Origin: Cystobacter fuscus
Lineage (GTDB): Bacteria; Myxococcota; Myxococcia; Myxococcales; Myxococcaceae
DNA length: 64,000 nt
Reading direction: 5' to 3'
NCBI RefSeq assembly: GCF_002305875.1
Contig: NZ_CP022098.1
Span: forward strand, 8,060,001 to 8,124,000
The position numbers and the translations under genes were made by a program. Below are positions 1-7,773 of this stretch, in pieces. The notes beneath the pieces are model-generated. The model was not told the origin of the DNA and made no database searches. It worked only from the letters and a program-made list of their open reading frames with translations. Positions within the stretch are counted from its first letter, which is position 1; each line of letters begins with the position of its first letter.

Positions 1-1211
1 TGCCCGCCCTTGTCCACCTCGCCCCAGTAGAGCAGGTGGGGCCACAGCGCCTCGGCCCACTTCCTGGGCGCACGGTAGAGCTCATGCGGGAAGGTCGTCG
101 CCGCCATGGGCAGCTCGATGCGCCCCGCCGAGAAGCCAGAGGGCTTGCCCTGCGAGTTCTGCCAATAGATGCGCGCCGAGGAGGCCGCCGTGTCGGTCAG
201 CCAGTACAGCGTGATGTTGTCGAGCATCTCGTCCATCGACAGGGCGTCCTCGGGATTGCCCCGGTTGTCGGTCCACGCCTGGAACTTCTCGTAGATCCAC
301 AACGCCTGGCCCGCCGGGGAGTCCGCCAGGGCATAACCAATCGTCTGGGGGCGCGTCGCCTGCTCCTTGAAGTAGCCGTACTGCTCGTTCGCGAAGCGCC
401 CGGCGGCGTCGATCGCGGCCTGCTCGTCGGGCGTCGGGTTCTCCGGCAACTTCTCCGGGAACACGAGCGGCCAGTTGACGTGCGCCGCGACCAGACCGTC
501 CGGGCGGAGATGGCCGAGCGCATGGGTGACACCAGAACCCCAATCGCCGCCCTGGGCCACCCACTTCGTGTAACCCAGCCGCTGCATCAACACCCCCCAC
601 GCCCTGGCGATGCGCGCGACATCCCAGCCCGTCTCCGCGGGCTTGTCGGAGAAGCCAAATCCCGGGAGCGAGGGAATCACGACGTGGAAGGCATCCTCCG
701 CCCTTCCTCCATGGCGGGTGGGCTCGGTGAGAGGACCGATGATCTTCAGGAACTCGACGATCGAGCCCGGCCAGCCATGGGTGAGGACAATCGGCAGCGC
801 ATCGGGATGAGAGGATTTGACGTGCAGGAAGTGGATGCCGAGCCCGTCGATCTGGGTACGGAACTGGGGAAAGGCATTCAGTCGCGCCTCGAACTTCCGC
901 CAGTCATAACGGTCGCGCCAATAGGCGATCAGCGCCTGCGCCTTGGCGAGCGGGACGCCCTGGGACCAATCGTTCACCGTCTCGCGCTCGGGCCACCGCG
1001 TCGCCGCCAGCCGTCGCTTGAGATCGTTCAGCGCCGCCTGGGGAATCGAGACGCGAAACGGCGTCACCTGGGGGGTGGTGGGGCCCACGGGGGCGCCCGC
1101 CGCCTCGGCGATCGTCTCGCTCCCCACGGCGGCGAGGGCTGACGCTCCGGCCATCATCCGCAGGAGCTGACGGCGGGAGGGAAGACTCGAGGGGCTCTGG
1201 ATGTCGTTCAT
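1..1211 (-). CDS. Epoxide hydrolase (EHN type), Tat-exported, 3' end cut by window
   Basis: Partial gene: the ATG is at 1211 and the C-terminus runs off the left edge, leaving 403 codons. Residues 13-33 form a twin-arginine type signal (SRRQLLRMMAG followed by an alanine-rich stretch), so export by Tat is likely. An epoxide-hydrolase N-terminal region follows (PFRVSIPQAALNDLKRRL). The alpha/beta-hydrolase core has the oxyanion motif HGWPGS and an Asp nucleophile in GGDWGS. The window ends at EVDKGG, just before where the family's catalytic GGHF histidine is expected, so the enzyme is probably complete outside the window. The expected reaction is hydrolysis of epoxides to diols; the substrate is unknown. 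It lies 43 bp downstream of a second Asp-nucleophile hydrolase on the same strand, probably in one operon. Confidence 0.85.
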   Translation of the reverse strand, partial: MNDIQSPSSLPSRRQLLRMMAGASALAAVGSETIAEAAGAPVGPTTPQVTPFRVSIPQAALNDLKRRLAATRWPERETVNDWSQGVPLAKAQALIAYWRDRYDWRKFEARLNAFPQFRTQIDGLGIHFLHVKSSHPDALPIVLTHGWPGSIVEFLKIIGPLTEPTRHGGRAEDAFHVVIPSLPGFGFSDKPAETGWDVARIARAWGVLMQRLGYTKWVAQGGDWGSGVTHALGHLRPDGLVAAHVNWPLVFPEKLPENPTPDEQAAIDAAGRFANEQYGYFKEQATRPQTIGYALADSPAGQALWIYEKFQAWTDNRGNPEDALSMDEMLDNITLYWLTDTAASSARIYWQNSQGKPSGFSAGRIELPMAATTFPHELYRAPRKWAEALWPHLLYWGEVDKGG

Positions 1212-1254
1212 GATCTGCTCCGTACCTGGGGAGGACGCTGGTGGGCCGCGGTGG

Positions 1255-2238
1255 CTACTTCAGGAAGTCGGCGAGGTAGCCGAGGGTGGCCTCGGGCTTC
1301 TCCTCGGCGATGAAGTGTCCGCTGCCCTCGACCTTGATCACTCGCAGGTCCGTGGCCTTGCCCGACAACGTGGCCTTCAACCACCCGAAGCCCGGGCCGC
1401 CCAGGCCGAGCACCGGCATCGTCAGCTTGCCGTAGGTCCCGTCATCGACGATGTCCTGAGGAAAGGCCTGATACCAGGCGTTGCCCGCGCGGATCGCCTC
1501 GCGGCTGGCATAGGCGGCGGCATAGACCGCGCGGTCCCGAACATCGATGGCGCTCTCGTCCTTGAGCAGATAACGGAAGAACCATTCCTGCTCGAGGTGC
1601 TGGCGGCCCTCGAGGATCTGCTCGGGCAGACCCTTCACCTGATGGAAGGCGAACCACCAGGCGAACGGATGGGCCTCGTCGATCTTGTCGCCGAAGGTGC
1701 CAACGGCCGGAAGCAGCGGCCAGGTGGCGAGCTGGGCATCCGGGTGCGGCACGTCGAGCAGGACGAGCTTGCGCGTCGCCTCCGGATGGTTGGCCGCGAA
1801 GCTGAACGCGACCTGGGCACCGATGTCGTGGCCGACGAGATCGACCTTGTCATGGCCGAGCTGGCGGACCAGCTCGAGAATGTCCCGGGCCATCGTCTTC
1901 TTGTCGTAGCCGTCGGCCGGCTTGTCGGAGCCGCCCATTCCGCGCAGGTCGACGGAGATCACCTGATGATCGCGGGCGAGCGCGGGCATGATCTTGTGGA
2001 AGGCCCACCAGGTCTGCGGCCAGCCCGGGAGCAGCACGACCGGCGAGCCCTTCCCTCCGACGACGTAATGCAGCCGCACGCCGTTGACCGTCGCCTCGGC
2101 GTTGGTGAAGCCCGGCAGCGTGCGGACCAGCGCCGCGTCGGTCACAGCGGCGGTCTGCTTCGGGGCGGCCTGGGCCGGGGTGGAAAGCGAAGTCGTGGAA
2201 ACGAACGCCAGGGTGGCGAGTGCGATGAGGCTCTTCAT
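1255..2238 (-). CDS. Secreted alpha/beta hydrolase, epoxide hydrolase/haloalkane dehalogenase-like
   Basis: 327 residues. The start was chosen at the ATG that opens a clean Sec signal peptide (MKSLIALATLAFVSTTSLST, cleavage near AQA-AP); upstream in-frame codons look non-coding. Core motifs are the oxyanion LLPGWPQTWW, the nucleophile elbow GHDIGAQ with Asp as nucleophile, and the terminal histidine in EGSGHFIAEE. Asp rather than Ser at the elbow is typical of epoxide hydrolases, haloalkane dehalogenases and fluoroacetate dehalogenases; the substrate cannot be told from sequence. It is followed by the Tat-exported epoxide hydrolase and faces a divergently transcribed LysR gene 125 bp away, which is the likely regulator. 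Confidence 0.85.
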   Translation of the reverse strand: MKSLIALATLAFVSTTSLSTPAQAAPKQTAAVTDAALVRTLPGFTNAEATVNGVRLHYVVGGKGSPVVLLPGWPQTWWAFHKIMPALARDHQVISVDLRGMGGSDKPADGYDKKTMARDILELVRQLGHDKVDLVGHDIGAQVAFSFAANHPEATRKLVLLDVPHPDAQLATWPLLPAVGTFGDKIDEAHPFAWWFAFHQVKGLPEQILEGRQHLEQEWFFRYLLKDESAIDVRDRAVYAAAYASREAIRAGNAWYQAFPQDIVDDGTYGKLTMPVLGLGGPGFGWLKATLSGKATDLRVIKVEGSGHFIAEEKPEATLGYLADFLK

Positions 2239-2313
2239 GGTGGGTTCCCGTGGAATGCCGCCAGGCGGCGAGGGGCTCGCACGGCCGACGATGGGCAAGA
2301 GGTATCGACACCC

Positions 2314-2330
2314 CTATCTTCGCGAAATAG
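2314..2330. promoter_or_regulatory. Inverted repeat, candidate LysR operator
   Basis: CTATCTTCGCGAAATAG reads as CTAT/ATAG arms around a TTCGCGAA core with one offset base. It lies between the divergent hydrolase (start 2238) and LysR gene (start 2364). LysR proteins usually bind dyads of the T-N11-A class between divergent genes, so this is the natural operator candidate. The match to the generic motif is loose. Confidence 0.4.
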
Positions 2331-2363
2331 AAAGGCCCGCAAACCATCGTTGCAGGATTGTCG

Positions 2364-3281
2364 ATGTCGAAACTGCCGGATTTCGAGGGGCTGGCGATGT
2401 TCGCCAAGGTGGCCGAGGAGCGGTCGTTCTCGGCGGCCGCGCGGGCCATGGGCCTGTCCGTCGCGACGGTCTCGCGGGGTGTCAGCCGGCTGGAGGAGCG
2501 GCTCGGCGCGCGGCTCTTCAACCGCACCTCGCGGAAGCTGGCGCTGACGGAGTTCGGGCGGACGGTCGCGGAAAGCGCGAGCCGCATCTATCGCGACGCC
2601 GAGCAGGTGGAGGACTCGGCGCGGGAGCTGTCCGCCCGGCCTCGCGGCGTCATCCGCCTGGCGGTGCCGATGTCCTTCGGGGTGCGCTGGGTGGCACCGC
2701 TCCTGCCAGAGTTCTTCCGCGCCTACCCGGAAGTGTCGGTCGATCTCCACCTCTCGGACGCGACCGTGGATGTGGTGGGACAGGGCTTCGACGCGGCGCT
2801 GCGAATCGCGGTGCAACTGGATCCATCGCTGGTCGCGCGACGGCTCTGCGCGGTCTCACGCTTCATCGTCGCGGCACCGAGCTATCTGAAGCGGCACGGC
2901 CGGCCGAAGCACCCTCGAGACCTGAACGGCCGCGACTGCCTGGGGTACGCCTATCGCGCGCGCAGCGACGTCTGGCGGCTGGCCAACGCCGCCGGCGACG
3001 AGGAGACCGTTACGCCCAGCGGACAGCTTCGCGTCACCAACGCGGATGCCCTGGTGCCCACCGTACTCGCGGGCCTCGCCATCGCCGAGCTGCCCGAGTT
3101 CATCGCGAGCGAATACCTCCGCGACGGACGGCTGGAGGCCATCTTGAGAGATTGGACGCTGACGACGGGCGGTCTCTACTTCGTCACACCCACGGCCCGC
3201 GTGCGCCCGGCCAAGATCGAGGCGCTCGCCGGGTTTCTCGCCGAGCACCTCTCCAAGCCTGAGTGGCGCTGGCCCCGCTGA
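2364..3281 (+). CDS. LysR-family transcriptional regulator
   Basis: 305 residues. ATG at 2364 was preferred over the TTG two codons upstream because GCAGGA at 2352-2357 gives correct ribosome-binding spacing. The N-terminal winged helix-turn-helix covers about residues 5-62 (FAKVAEERSFSAAARAMGLS, then SVATVSRGVSRLEERLGARL and FNRTSRKLALTEFG). A LysR substrate-binding domain fills the rest (RGVIRLAVPMSFGVRW, VAAPSYL, GLAIAELPEF). It resembles the LysR group that includes DsdC/AaeR-type quinone and aromatic-response regulators, but the effector is unknown. It is divergent from the two exported hydrolases, which are its probable targets. Its stop is 3 bp from the stop of the convergent peptidase-like gene. 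Confidence 0.92.
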   Translation: MSKLPDFEGLAMFAKVAEERSFSAAARAMGLSVATVSRGVSRLEERLGARLFNRTSRKLALTEFGRTVAESASRIYRDAEQVEDSARELSARPRGVIRLAVPMSFGVRWVAPLLPEFFRAYPEVSVDLHLSDATVDVVGQGFDAALRIAVQLDPSLVARRLCAVSRFIVAAPSYLKRHGRPKHPRDLNGRDCLGYAYRARSDVWRLANAAGDEETVTPSGQLRVTNADALVPTVLAGLAIAELPEFIASEYLRDGRLEAILRDWTLTTGGLYFVTPTARVRPAKIEALAGFLAEHLSKPEWRWPR

Positions 3282-3284
3282 CGC

Positions 3285-4325
3285 TCAGAAGCGACCCGTG
3301 TCCACGTCCTGGATGAAGCGGATGAGCCCCGTGAAGTACGTCCGCTGATCGTCATACATGGACATGTGGCTGCCCTGGGGGCAGTCCAGGTAGCGGCCCC
3401 GCCGCACCTGGCTCGCCATCCACTCCATGTGCTTGGGGTCCATGGTGTCGTACCGCCCCCCGATGGTGAGCGTGGGCACGGTGATGGCCGGAAGGTCCTT
3501 CGTCCGGTCCCACTTCTCGAGGATGCCGCTCGCGCCCATCTCGCTCGGGCCCTGCATGGGCACGTAGACCTTCTGATTGCTGTGCGAGAAGGCGCGTGAC
3601 GCCGGCTCGGGCCACTGCGCCAACGGCATGCGCAGGATGTGTTGCTCGTAGTAGTTCGGCACCAGCAACTCCATGTAGCGCGGATTCGTGTAGTCCTTCG
3701 CCGCCTCGAGCGCCTGCACCTCGGCGAGCACCTTCGGGTCCATCTGGGGCATCAGCACGTTCTTCGCGTACTCGTTGTACGCGGGGATGCTCGCCATCAT
3801 GTTGGAGATGACGAGGCCCTTGAGGTGCTGCTGGTACTTGAGCGCGTACTCGATCGCGAGGATGCCTCCCCACGAGTGGCCCAGCAGGTAGAAGTTGTCG
3901 CGGCCGAGGCCGAGCGCCTGGCGCACCTGCTCGACCTCCTCGACGAAGTGCTCCGTGCCGAGCAGCGCCGCCAGCTTCGCGTCGTCGGGCTGGTCGCTGC
4001 GGAACGAGCCGAGCTGGTCGTAGTAGTAGTACTCGATGCTCGCGCCCGGGAAGTAGCTGTCCGCGGCCTCGAAGTACTCGCTCGAGCCGCCAGGGCCGCC
4101 GTGCAGCAGCAGCACCTTGATGGTGGGGTTGTTCCCCACGCGCTTCGTCCAGACGTGGAACCTGCCCTGCGAGGTGGAGATCTCGATGCGCCGCGCGCCG
4201 CCGCTCAGCACGTCGGGGCGCCCGCTCGAGTCGAAGTAGCGGGAGCTGGCGGGGGCTTGCGCCGCGCATGCCTGGAGCAGGAGGAGCGCACCGACCGCGA
4301 GCAGCCCAGAAGCGTTCATCTTCAT
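3285..4325 (-). CDS. Proline iminopeptidase-like lipoprotein (S33 alpha/beta hydrolase)
   Basis: 346 residues from ATG 4325; another ATG two codons on is possible. Residues 1-22 are a lipoprotein signal with lipobox LLQAC, so the protein is lipid-anchored. The core has the proline-iminopeptidase signature HGGPGGSSEYF, the nucleophile elbow GHSWGG, an Asp in GGRYDTMDP and a His in PQGSHMSMYDD: a complete Ser-Asp-His set. S33 aminopeptidases remove N-terminal proline or other residues from small peptides. A periplasmic or surface location suggests scavenging of peptides, or an esterase/acylase role. Convergent with the LysR gene. Confidence 0.85.
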   Translation of the reverse strand: MKMNASGLLAVGALLLLQACAAQAPASSRYFDSSGRPDVLSGGARRIEISTSQGRFHVWTKRVGNNPTIKVLLLHGGPGGSSEYFEAADSYFPGASIEYYYYDQLGSFRSDQPDDAKLAALLGTEHFVEEVEQVRQALGLGRDNFYLLGHSWGGILAIEYALKYQQHLKGLVISNMMASIPAYNEYAKNVLMPQMDPKVLAEVQALEAAKDYTNPRYMELLVPNYYEQHILRMPLAQWPEPASRAFSHSNQKVYVPMQGPSEMGASGILEKWDRTKDLPAITVPTLTIGGRYDTMDPKHMEWMASQVRRGRYLDCPQGSHMSMYDDQRTYFTGLIRFIQDVDTGRF

Positions 4326-4442
4326 GTCAGGAGGATCCCGGGGGAGAGGGCGACGGACGTCGGGTCCGCCGCGCGAGGCAGCGTACACCCGGCGGTGCGG
4401 GGAGTGGACCCACCACTGCCCCCGACGAGCCCCGGGCCGCCG

Positions 4443-5096
4443 CTATCGCCGGGCGCGCTTCGCGGCGGGAGCGCTCGGGCCCGGTGACGTGGCCAAGACC
4501 TCGGGAAGCGCCGCGAAGGTCTCGTCGACATATTCCGGCAGACTCTGGGACCCGTCCTCCGCCCACCTGCGCAGGGCCACATCCTGCGCGGCGATCGCCA
4601 CCGCGGCGGTGAGCTGCGCCAACTCCTTCTTGCCACGTCCGGCGCCCAGCCTCGCGGCCAGGATTCGCGCCAGGAGTGCCCTCCACTGCTCCCGGGTGTC
4701 GAGGAAGTGGGCCCGAAGCGAGGGGGTCTCGAGCAGGAATCGGAGGTAACTCCGGTTTTGCTCCGGATCGGAGATATAGGCCTCGTACACCGCATCCAGG
4801 GCCTTGCGCACCGCCAGCAGGGGCGGTTCGTCGGCGGGCCGGGCCTCCAGCGCGTCGCCGATCTGCTCGCTGCTGTAGCGCAACCGCCAGAGCACGACGT
4901 CTTCCTTCGTCTCGAAGTACCGGAAGAACGTCCGGCGTGAGATGCCCGCCGCCTCCGCGATGTCCTCGATGGTGGTCTCGGCGAACCCCCGCTCGACGAA
5001 CAGGTTGAGCGCCACCTCTCCGAGTTCCAGGCGGAGCAGGCGTTGCTTGCGCTCGCGCAGGTTTGGCTGCTCGGGGCTCTTGCTTCGCCCGTCCAT
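4443..5096 (-). CDS. TetR-family transcriptional regulator
   Basis: 217 residues. ATG 5096 has a good ribosome-binding site (GGAAGGGA) about 6 bases upstream. The N-terminal helix-turn-helix is clear (LNLFVERGFAETTIEDIAEA, then AGISRRTFFRYFETKEDV). The C-terminal ligand-binding half is unremarkable except for an Ala/Lys/Arg tail. It lies downstream of, and on the same strand as, an SDR-P450 operon, with 131 bp in between that carry an inverted repeat built from TGGCAC/GTGCCA half-sites. The same half-sites overlap the putative promoter of the SDR-P450 operon, so this protein is the likely repressor of that operon and possibly of itself. Confidence 0.9.
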   Translation of the reverse strand: MDGRSKSPEQPNLRERKQRLLRLELGEVALNLFVERGFAETTIEDIAEAAGISRRTFFRYFETKEDVVLWRLRYSSEQIGDALEARPADEPPLLAVRKALDAVYEAYISDPEQNRSYLRFLLETPSLRAHFLDTREQWRALLARILAARLGAGRGKKELAQLTAAVAIAAQDVALRRWAEDGSQSLPEYVDETFAALPEVLATSPGPSAPAAKRARR

Positions 5097-5152
5097 GATC
5101 GGTCCCTTCCTCGCCCCTCCCTGTAGCACGCCGTCCCCTCCGGGTGCACCAG

Positions 5153-5178
5153 GTGGCACCTCATGCCGACAGTGCCAC
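5153..5178. promoter_or_regulatory. Inverted repeat upstream of tetR, candidate TetR operator
   Basis: GTGGCAC (5153-5159) and GTGCCAC (5172-5178) are perfect 7-bp arms separated by 12 bp, just upstream of the TetR gene start at 5096. A further GGTGC at 5143 pairs with GCACC at 5156-5160. The half-site matches the one at 7558-7572 in front of the SDR-P450 operon. Confidence 0.45.
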
Positions 5179-5227
5179 TCCGCGCTACCCCTCGAACCCC
5201 TGGCGACCCATGGACGCGTCGACTCGC

Positions 5228-6655
5228 CTAGAACAGGACGGGAATGCGCGCGAAGCCGCGCAGACCAACGCCCGAGCCCACTCCGGCGCCCCATTTCAAC
5301 TGCTCCGCGGGGACCGCGAGCCGCAACTTCGGGTAGCGCCGGAACAGGGTCTCGAAGGCAATCTGCCCCTCGAGCCGGGCCAGGGGCGCGCCCAGGCAGA
5401 CATGGATGCCCTTGCCGAAGGCGATGTTCCGGTGAGCCTCGGGCCGCGTGATGTCATACACGTCCGGATCGGGGAAGCGCGAGGGATCCCGGTTGGCCGA
5501 GCCGAGACCGATCGACAGCTCCGTCTCCTGGGGGATGGAGACTCCACCCACCTGCGTGTCCGCGATGGCGGTGCGCGCCGTCCCGATGTAATCGACTGGA
5601 CCCCAGTAGCGCAGTGTCTCTTCCACCATTCCCTTGGCGAGCGAGGGGTCGGCCACCATGCGCGCGTGCTGGTCCGGGTGGGAGAACAACGCGACCACGC
5701 CATTGCCAATCAGGTTCACGGTCGTCAGGTGCCCGGCGAAGAAGAGGACGTGCACCATGGAGATCATCTCCTCATGGCCGAGCCTGTCTCCGTCCTCCTC
5801 CTGCGTATGGACCATCTGGCTGATCATGTCCTCGGCCGGCTCGCGCCGCTTGCGCTCGAACAACTCTTCCAGATAGGCGTTGAATCGCCGCGTCTGATCC
5901 CGCCGCGTCGCCGCCAGCGAGGCGTCGAACCGGTCGGTGTTCATGAGGAGCTCGGCCAGGTGGTTGATGCGCTCGCGGTCCTCCTCGGGAATGCCGAGCA
6001 GGTCGCTGATGACCGTGATGGGCATGGGATAGGCGAACGCCTCGAGCAGGTCCATCTGGCGATCCGGCGCCGCCTGTCCGCGCCCGGCGGCCTCGCGCTC
6101 GGCCTTGTCGAGCAAGGCGTCGGTGATGCGCTGGACGCGTGGCCGCAAGGTCTCCATGGCGCGGGCGGTGAAGCTCGGCTGGACGAGCTTGCGCAGGCGC
6201 GTGTGGTCGGGCGGGTCGCGCGAGATGAGGCTGTCGGCGAGGGGTCTGGCCTCCTCGGGCATGTGGGCCAGACCCTCGATCTGCCGGGGCGTCATCCCCG
6301 TGCGGAAGTCGGAGGACAGGCTCCCATCGAGGAGCGCGGCCACGGCCTCGTCATAGCGGGTGACGAGGAGCCGCTCCTCGCTCGAGGCGAGGTCCGCCGT
6401 GGAGCCCGCGCGGCTGTCCACTTTGCGGGTGTCCATGACTCCCCTGGCGAACAGGGTGCGCACCACGGGGGCCTGCTCGCGCAGGCGAGCGTAGGTGGCA
6501 TAGGCGGTGGTCAGGAACTCGGGATTCTCCCGGTCGAGGACCACGGAGCCACCGGAGGGAGCAGGTGCCTCCATCAGGTGTTTGAAAGGGCAAGTCCCCG
6601 CCGGGGACGGAACACCTTCCACGGTCTGCTTCTGGGATTCATCCATCGGCTTCAT
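5228..6655 (-). CDS. Cytochrome P450
   Basis: 475 residues. ATG 6655 has GGAGGGA about 6 bases upstream and lies 13 bp after the SDR stop codon, so the two are co-transcribed. Class-typical motifs are the ExxR (ETLR, 346-349) and the heme-binding loop FGKGIHVCLG with the Cys ligand at 420. The I-helix motif is AGHLTT (307-312). The acidic residue usually found before the conserved Thr (as in AGHETT) is a Leu, which may alter proton delivery. No signal peptide or membrane anchor is present, so it is a soluble bacterial monooxygenase that needs ferredoxin and reductase partners encoded elsewhere. The substrate is unknown; the SDR partner suggests sequential hydroxylation and oxidation of an alcohol. 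Confidence 0.93.
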   Translation of the reverse strand: MKPMDESQKQTVEGVPSPAGTCPFKHLMEAPAPSGGSVVLDRENPEFLTTAYATYARLREQAPVVRTLFARGVMDTRKVDSRAGSTADLASSEERLLVTRYDEAVAALLDGSLSSDFRTGMTPRQIEGLAHMPEEARPLADSLISRDPPDHTRLRKLVQPSFTARAMETLRPRVQRITDALLDKAEREAAGRGQAAPDRQMDLLEAFAYPMPITVISDLLGIPEEDRERINHLAELLMNTDRFDASLAATRRDQTRRFNAYLEELFERKRREPAEDMISQMVHTQEEDGDRLGHEEMISMVHVLFFAGHLTTVNLIGNGVVALFSHPDQHARMVADPSLAKGMVEETLRYWGPVDYIGTARTAIADTQVGGVSIPQETELSIGLGSANRDPSRFPDPDVYDITRPEAHRNIAFGKGIHVCLGAPLARLEGQIAFETLFRRYPKLRLAVPAEQLKWGAGVGSGVGLRGFARIPVLF

Positions 6656-6668
6656 CGTGTCCCTCCGC

Positions 6669-7487
6669 TCATTTGCCATCGGCCGCGCGGGAGAGTTCTT
6701 CCCACTGCGCCCAGGTTTCCAGACGTCTGGCGTACAGACCCTTGACGATGTCGACGGGCTGGCCGCCGAAGAGGACGCGCAGGGGTGGGTTCTGCGCATC
6801 CACGATGCGCAGGAGCGCGTTGGCGGCCCCCACGGGATCTCCGTAGGACGCGCCGCTCCGCCGAGCGGCCATGGCCTTGCGCAGGCCCTCATAGGCGTCG
6901 TTCTTCCTGGCGTGCACGGCGGAGCTTCCGCCCCAATCAGTGCTGAAGCCTCCAGGCTCGACAATCGTCACCTTGATGCCGAACCCGGCGCATTCCTGGG
7001 CCAGTGACTCGCTCATGCCCTCGAGCGCCCACTTGGACGCATGGTAGATGCCGAGCGAGGGGAAGGCGGCAACGCCACCGATGCTGGAGATCTGGATGAT
7101 GTGACCCGAACCCTGTTGGCGCATGAGCGCGACAGCGGCCTGGGTCACCCAGAGCGCACCGAAGAAGTTGGTCTCCATCTGGGCCCGGACCTCCTGCTCG
7201 GAGACCTCCTCGACGAACCCGAACTGCCCGTAGCCGGCATTGTTGACGACGATGTCCAGCCGGCCGAAATGCGCTGACGCCTCACGGAGGGCGGCCTCCG
7301 CGGCGGCCTTGTGGGTGACGTCGAGAGCCAGCGGGTAGATGGCTTTTCCGAACCGACCGACGAGGTCCGACAGGGAGTCGGCGTTCCGGGCCGTCGCGGC
7401 GACCCGGTCTCCACGCTCCAGGGCGGCCTTGACGAACTGGCGTCCAAATCCGCGAGAAGAGCCAGTAACGAACCATACCTTGCTCAT
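6669..7487 (-). CDS. Classical short-chain dehydrogenase/reductase
   Basis: 272 residues. ATG 7487 is preceded by AGGAGG at good spacing. It has the nucleotide-binding TGSSRGFG at residues 8-15, NNAG, the catalytic Ser in ISSIGG, and YHASK, so it is a complete classical SDR. It oxidises or reduces an alcohol/ketone with NAD(P). It is the first gene of the SDR-P450 operon. Its promoter region carries an inverted repeat that also occurs in front of the downstream TetR gene. Confidence 0.93.
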   Translation of the reverse strand: MSKVWFVTGSSRGFGRQFVKAALERGDRVAATARNADSLSDLVGRFGKAIYPLALDVTHKAAAEAALREASAHFGRLDIVVNNAGYGQFGFVEEVSEQEVRAQMETNFFGALWVTQAAVALMRQQGSGHIIQISSIGGVAAFPSLGIYHASKWALEGMSESLAQECAGFGIKVTIVEPGGFSTDWGGSSAVHARKNDAYEGLRKAMAARRSGASYGDPVGAANALLRIVDAQNPPLRVLFGGQPVDIVKGLYARRLETWAQWEELSRAADGK

Positions 7488-7542
7488 GCGTCACCCTCCT
7501 GGGGCTGAACACTCCGGACCCACGTGGCCTGGATGCAACGAC

Positions 7543-7573
7543 ATCCTATGTCGAATCTGGCACTTAGTGTCAA
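7543..7573 (-). promoter_or_regulatory. Candidate promoter and overlapping operator of the SDR-P450 operon
   Basis: On the minus strand TTGACA (7573-7568) is a perfect -35 element. Possible -10 elements are CATAGG at 17 bp spacing or TAGGAT at 19 bp, neither strong. The 15-bp dyad TGGCACTTAGTGTCA (7558-7572; arms TGGCACT and AGTGTCA, one mismatch) covers the -35. Binding of a TetR repressor here would block polymerase. Confidence 0.5.
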
Positions 7574-7773
7574 ATCGGCCGCGCGAGGGTGTGCAGTGCG
7601 GACACGTCAACCGTCTCCGCGGATTCGTTACCCGTGCGTCAGACGCGGCGGAGCGCCCTCTCCACGAGGCCCCGACTTCGAGAGAATGGGAGCCAGCCCG
7701 CTCCAGGCACGTACATTGCGAGGGGCGTCTCCACGTCGTGCACCGCCATACCGTGTTCAAAGGAATCCACTCC

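Noticed and set aside
5144-6745. A 533-codon plus-strand frame opposite the P450 gene
   Set aside because: The minus strand encodes a complete P450 with heme loop and ribosome-binding site.
7488-7773. Possible small gene in the SDR/peptidase intergenic region
   Set aside because: Frames here lack ribosome-binding sites and recognisable sequence; only the operator/promoter signals are supportable.
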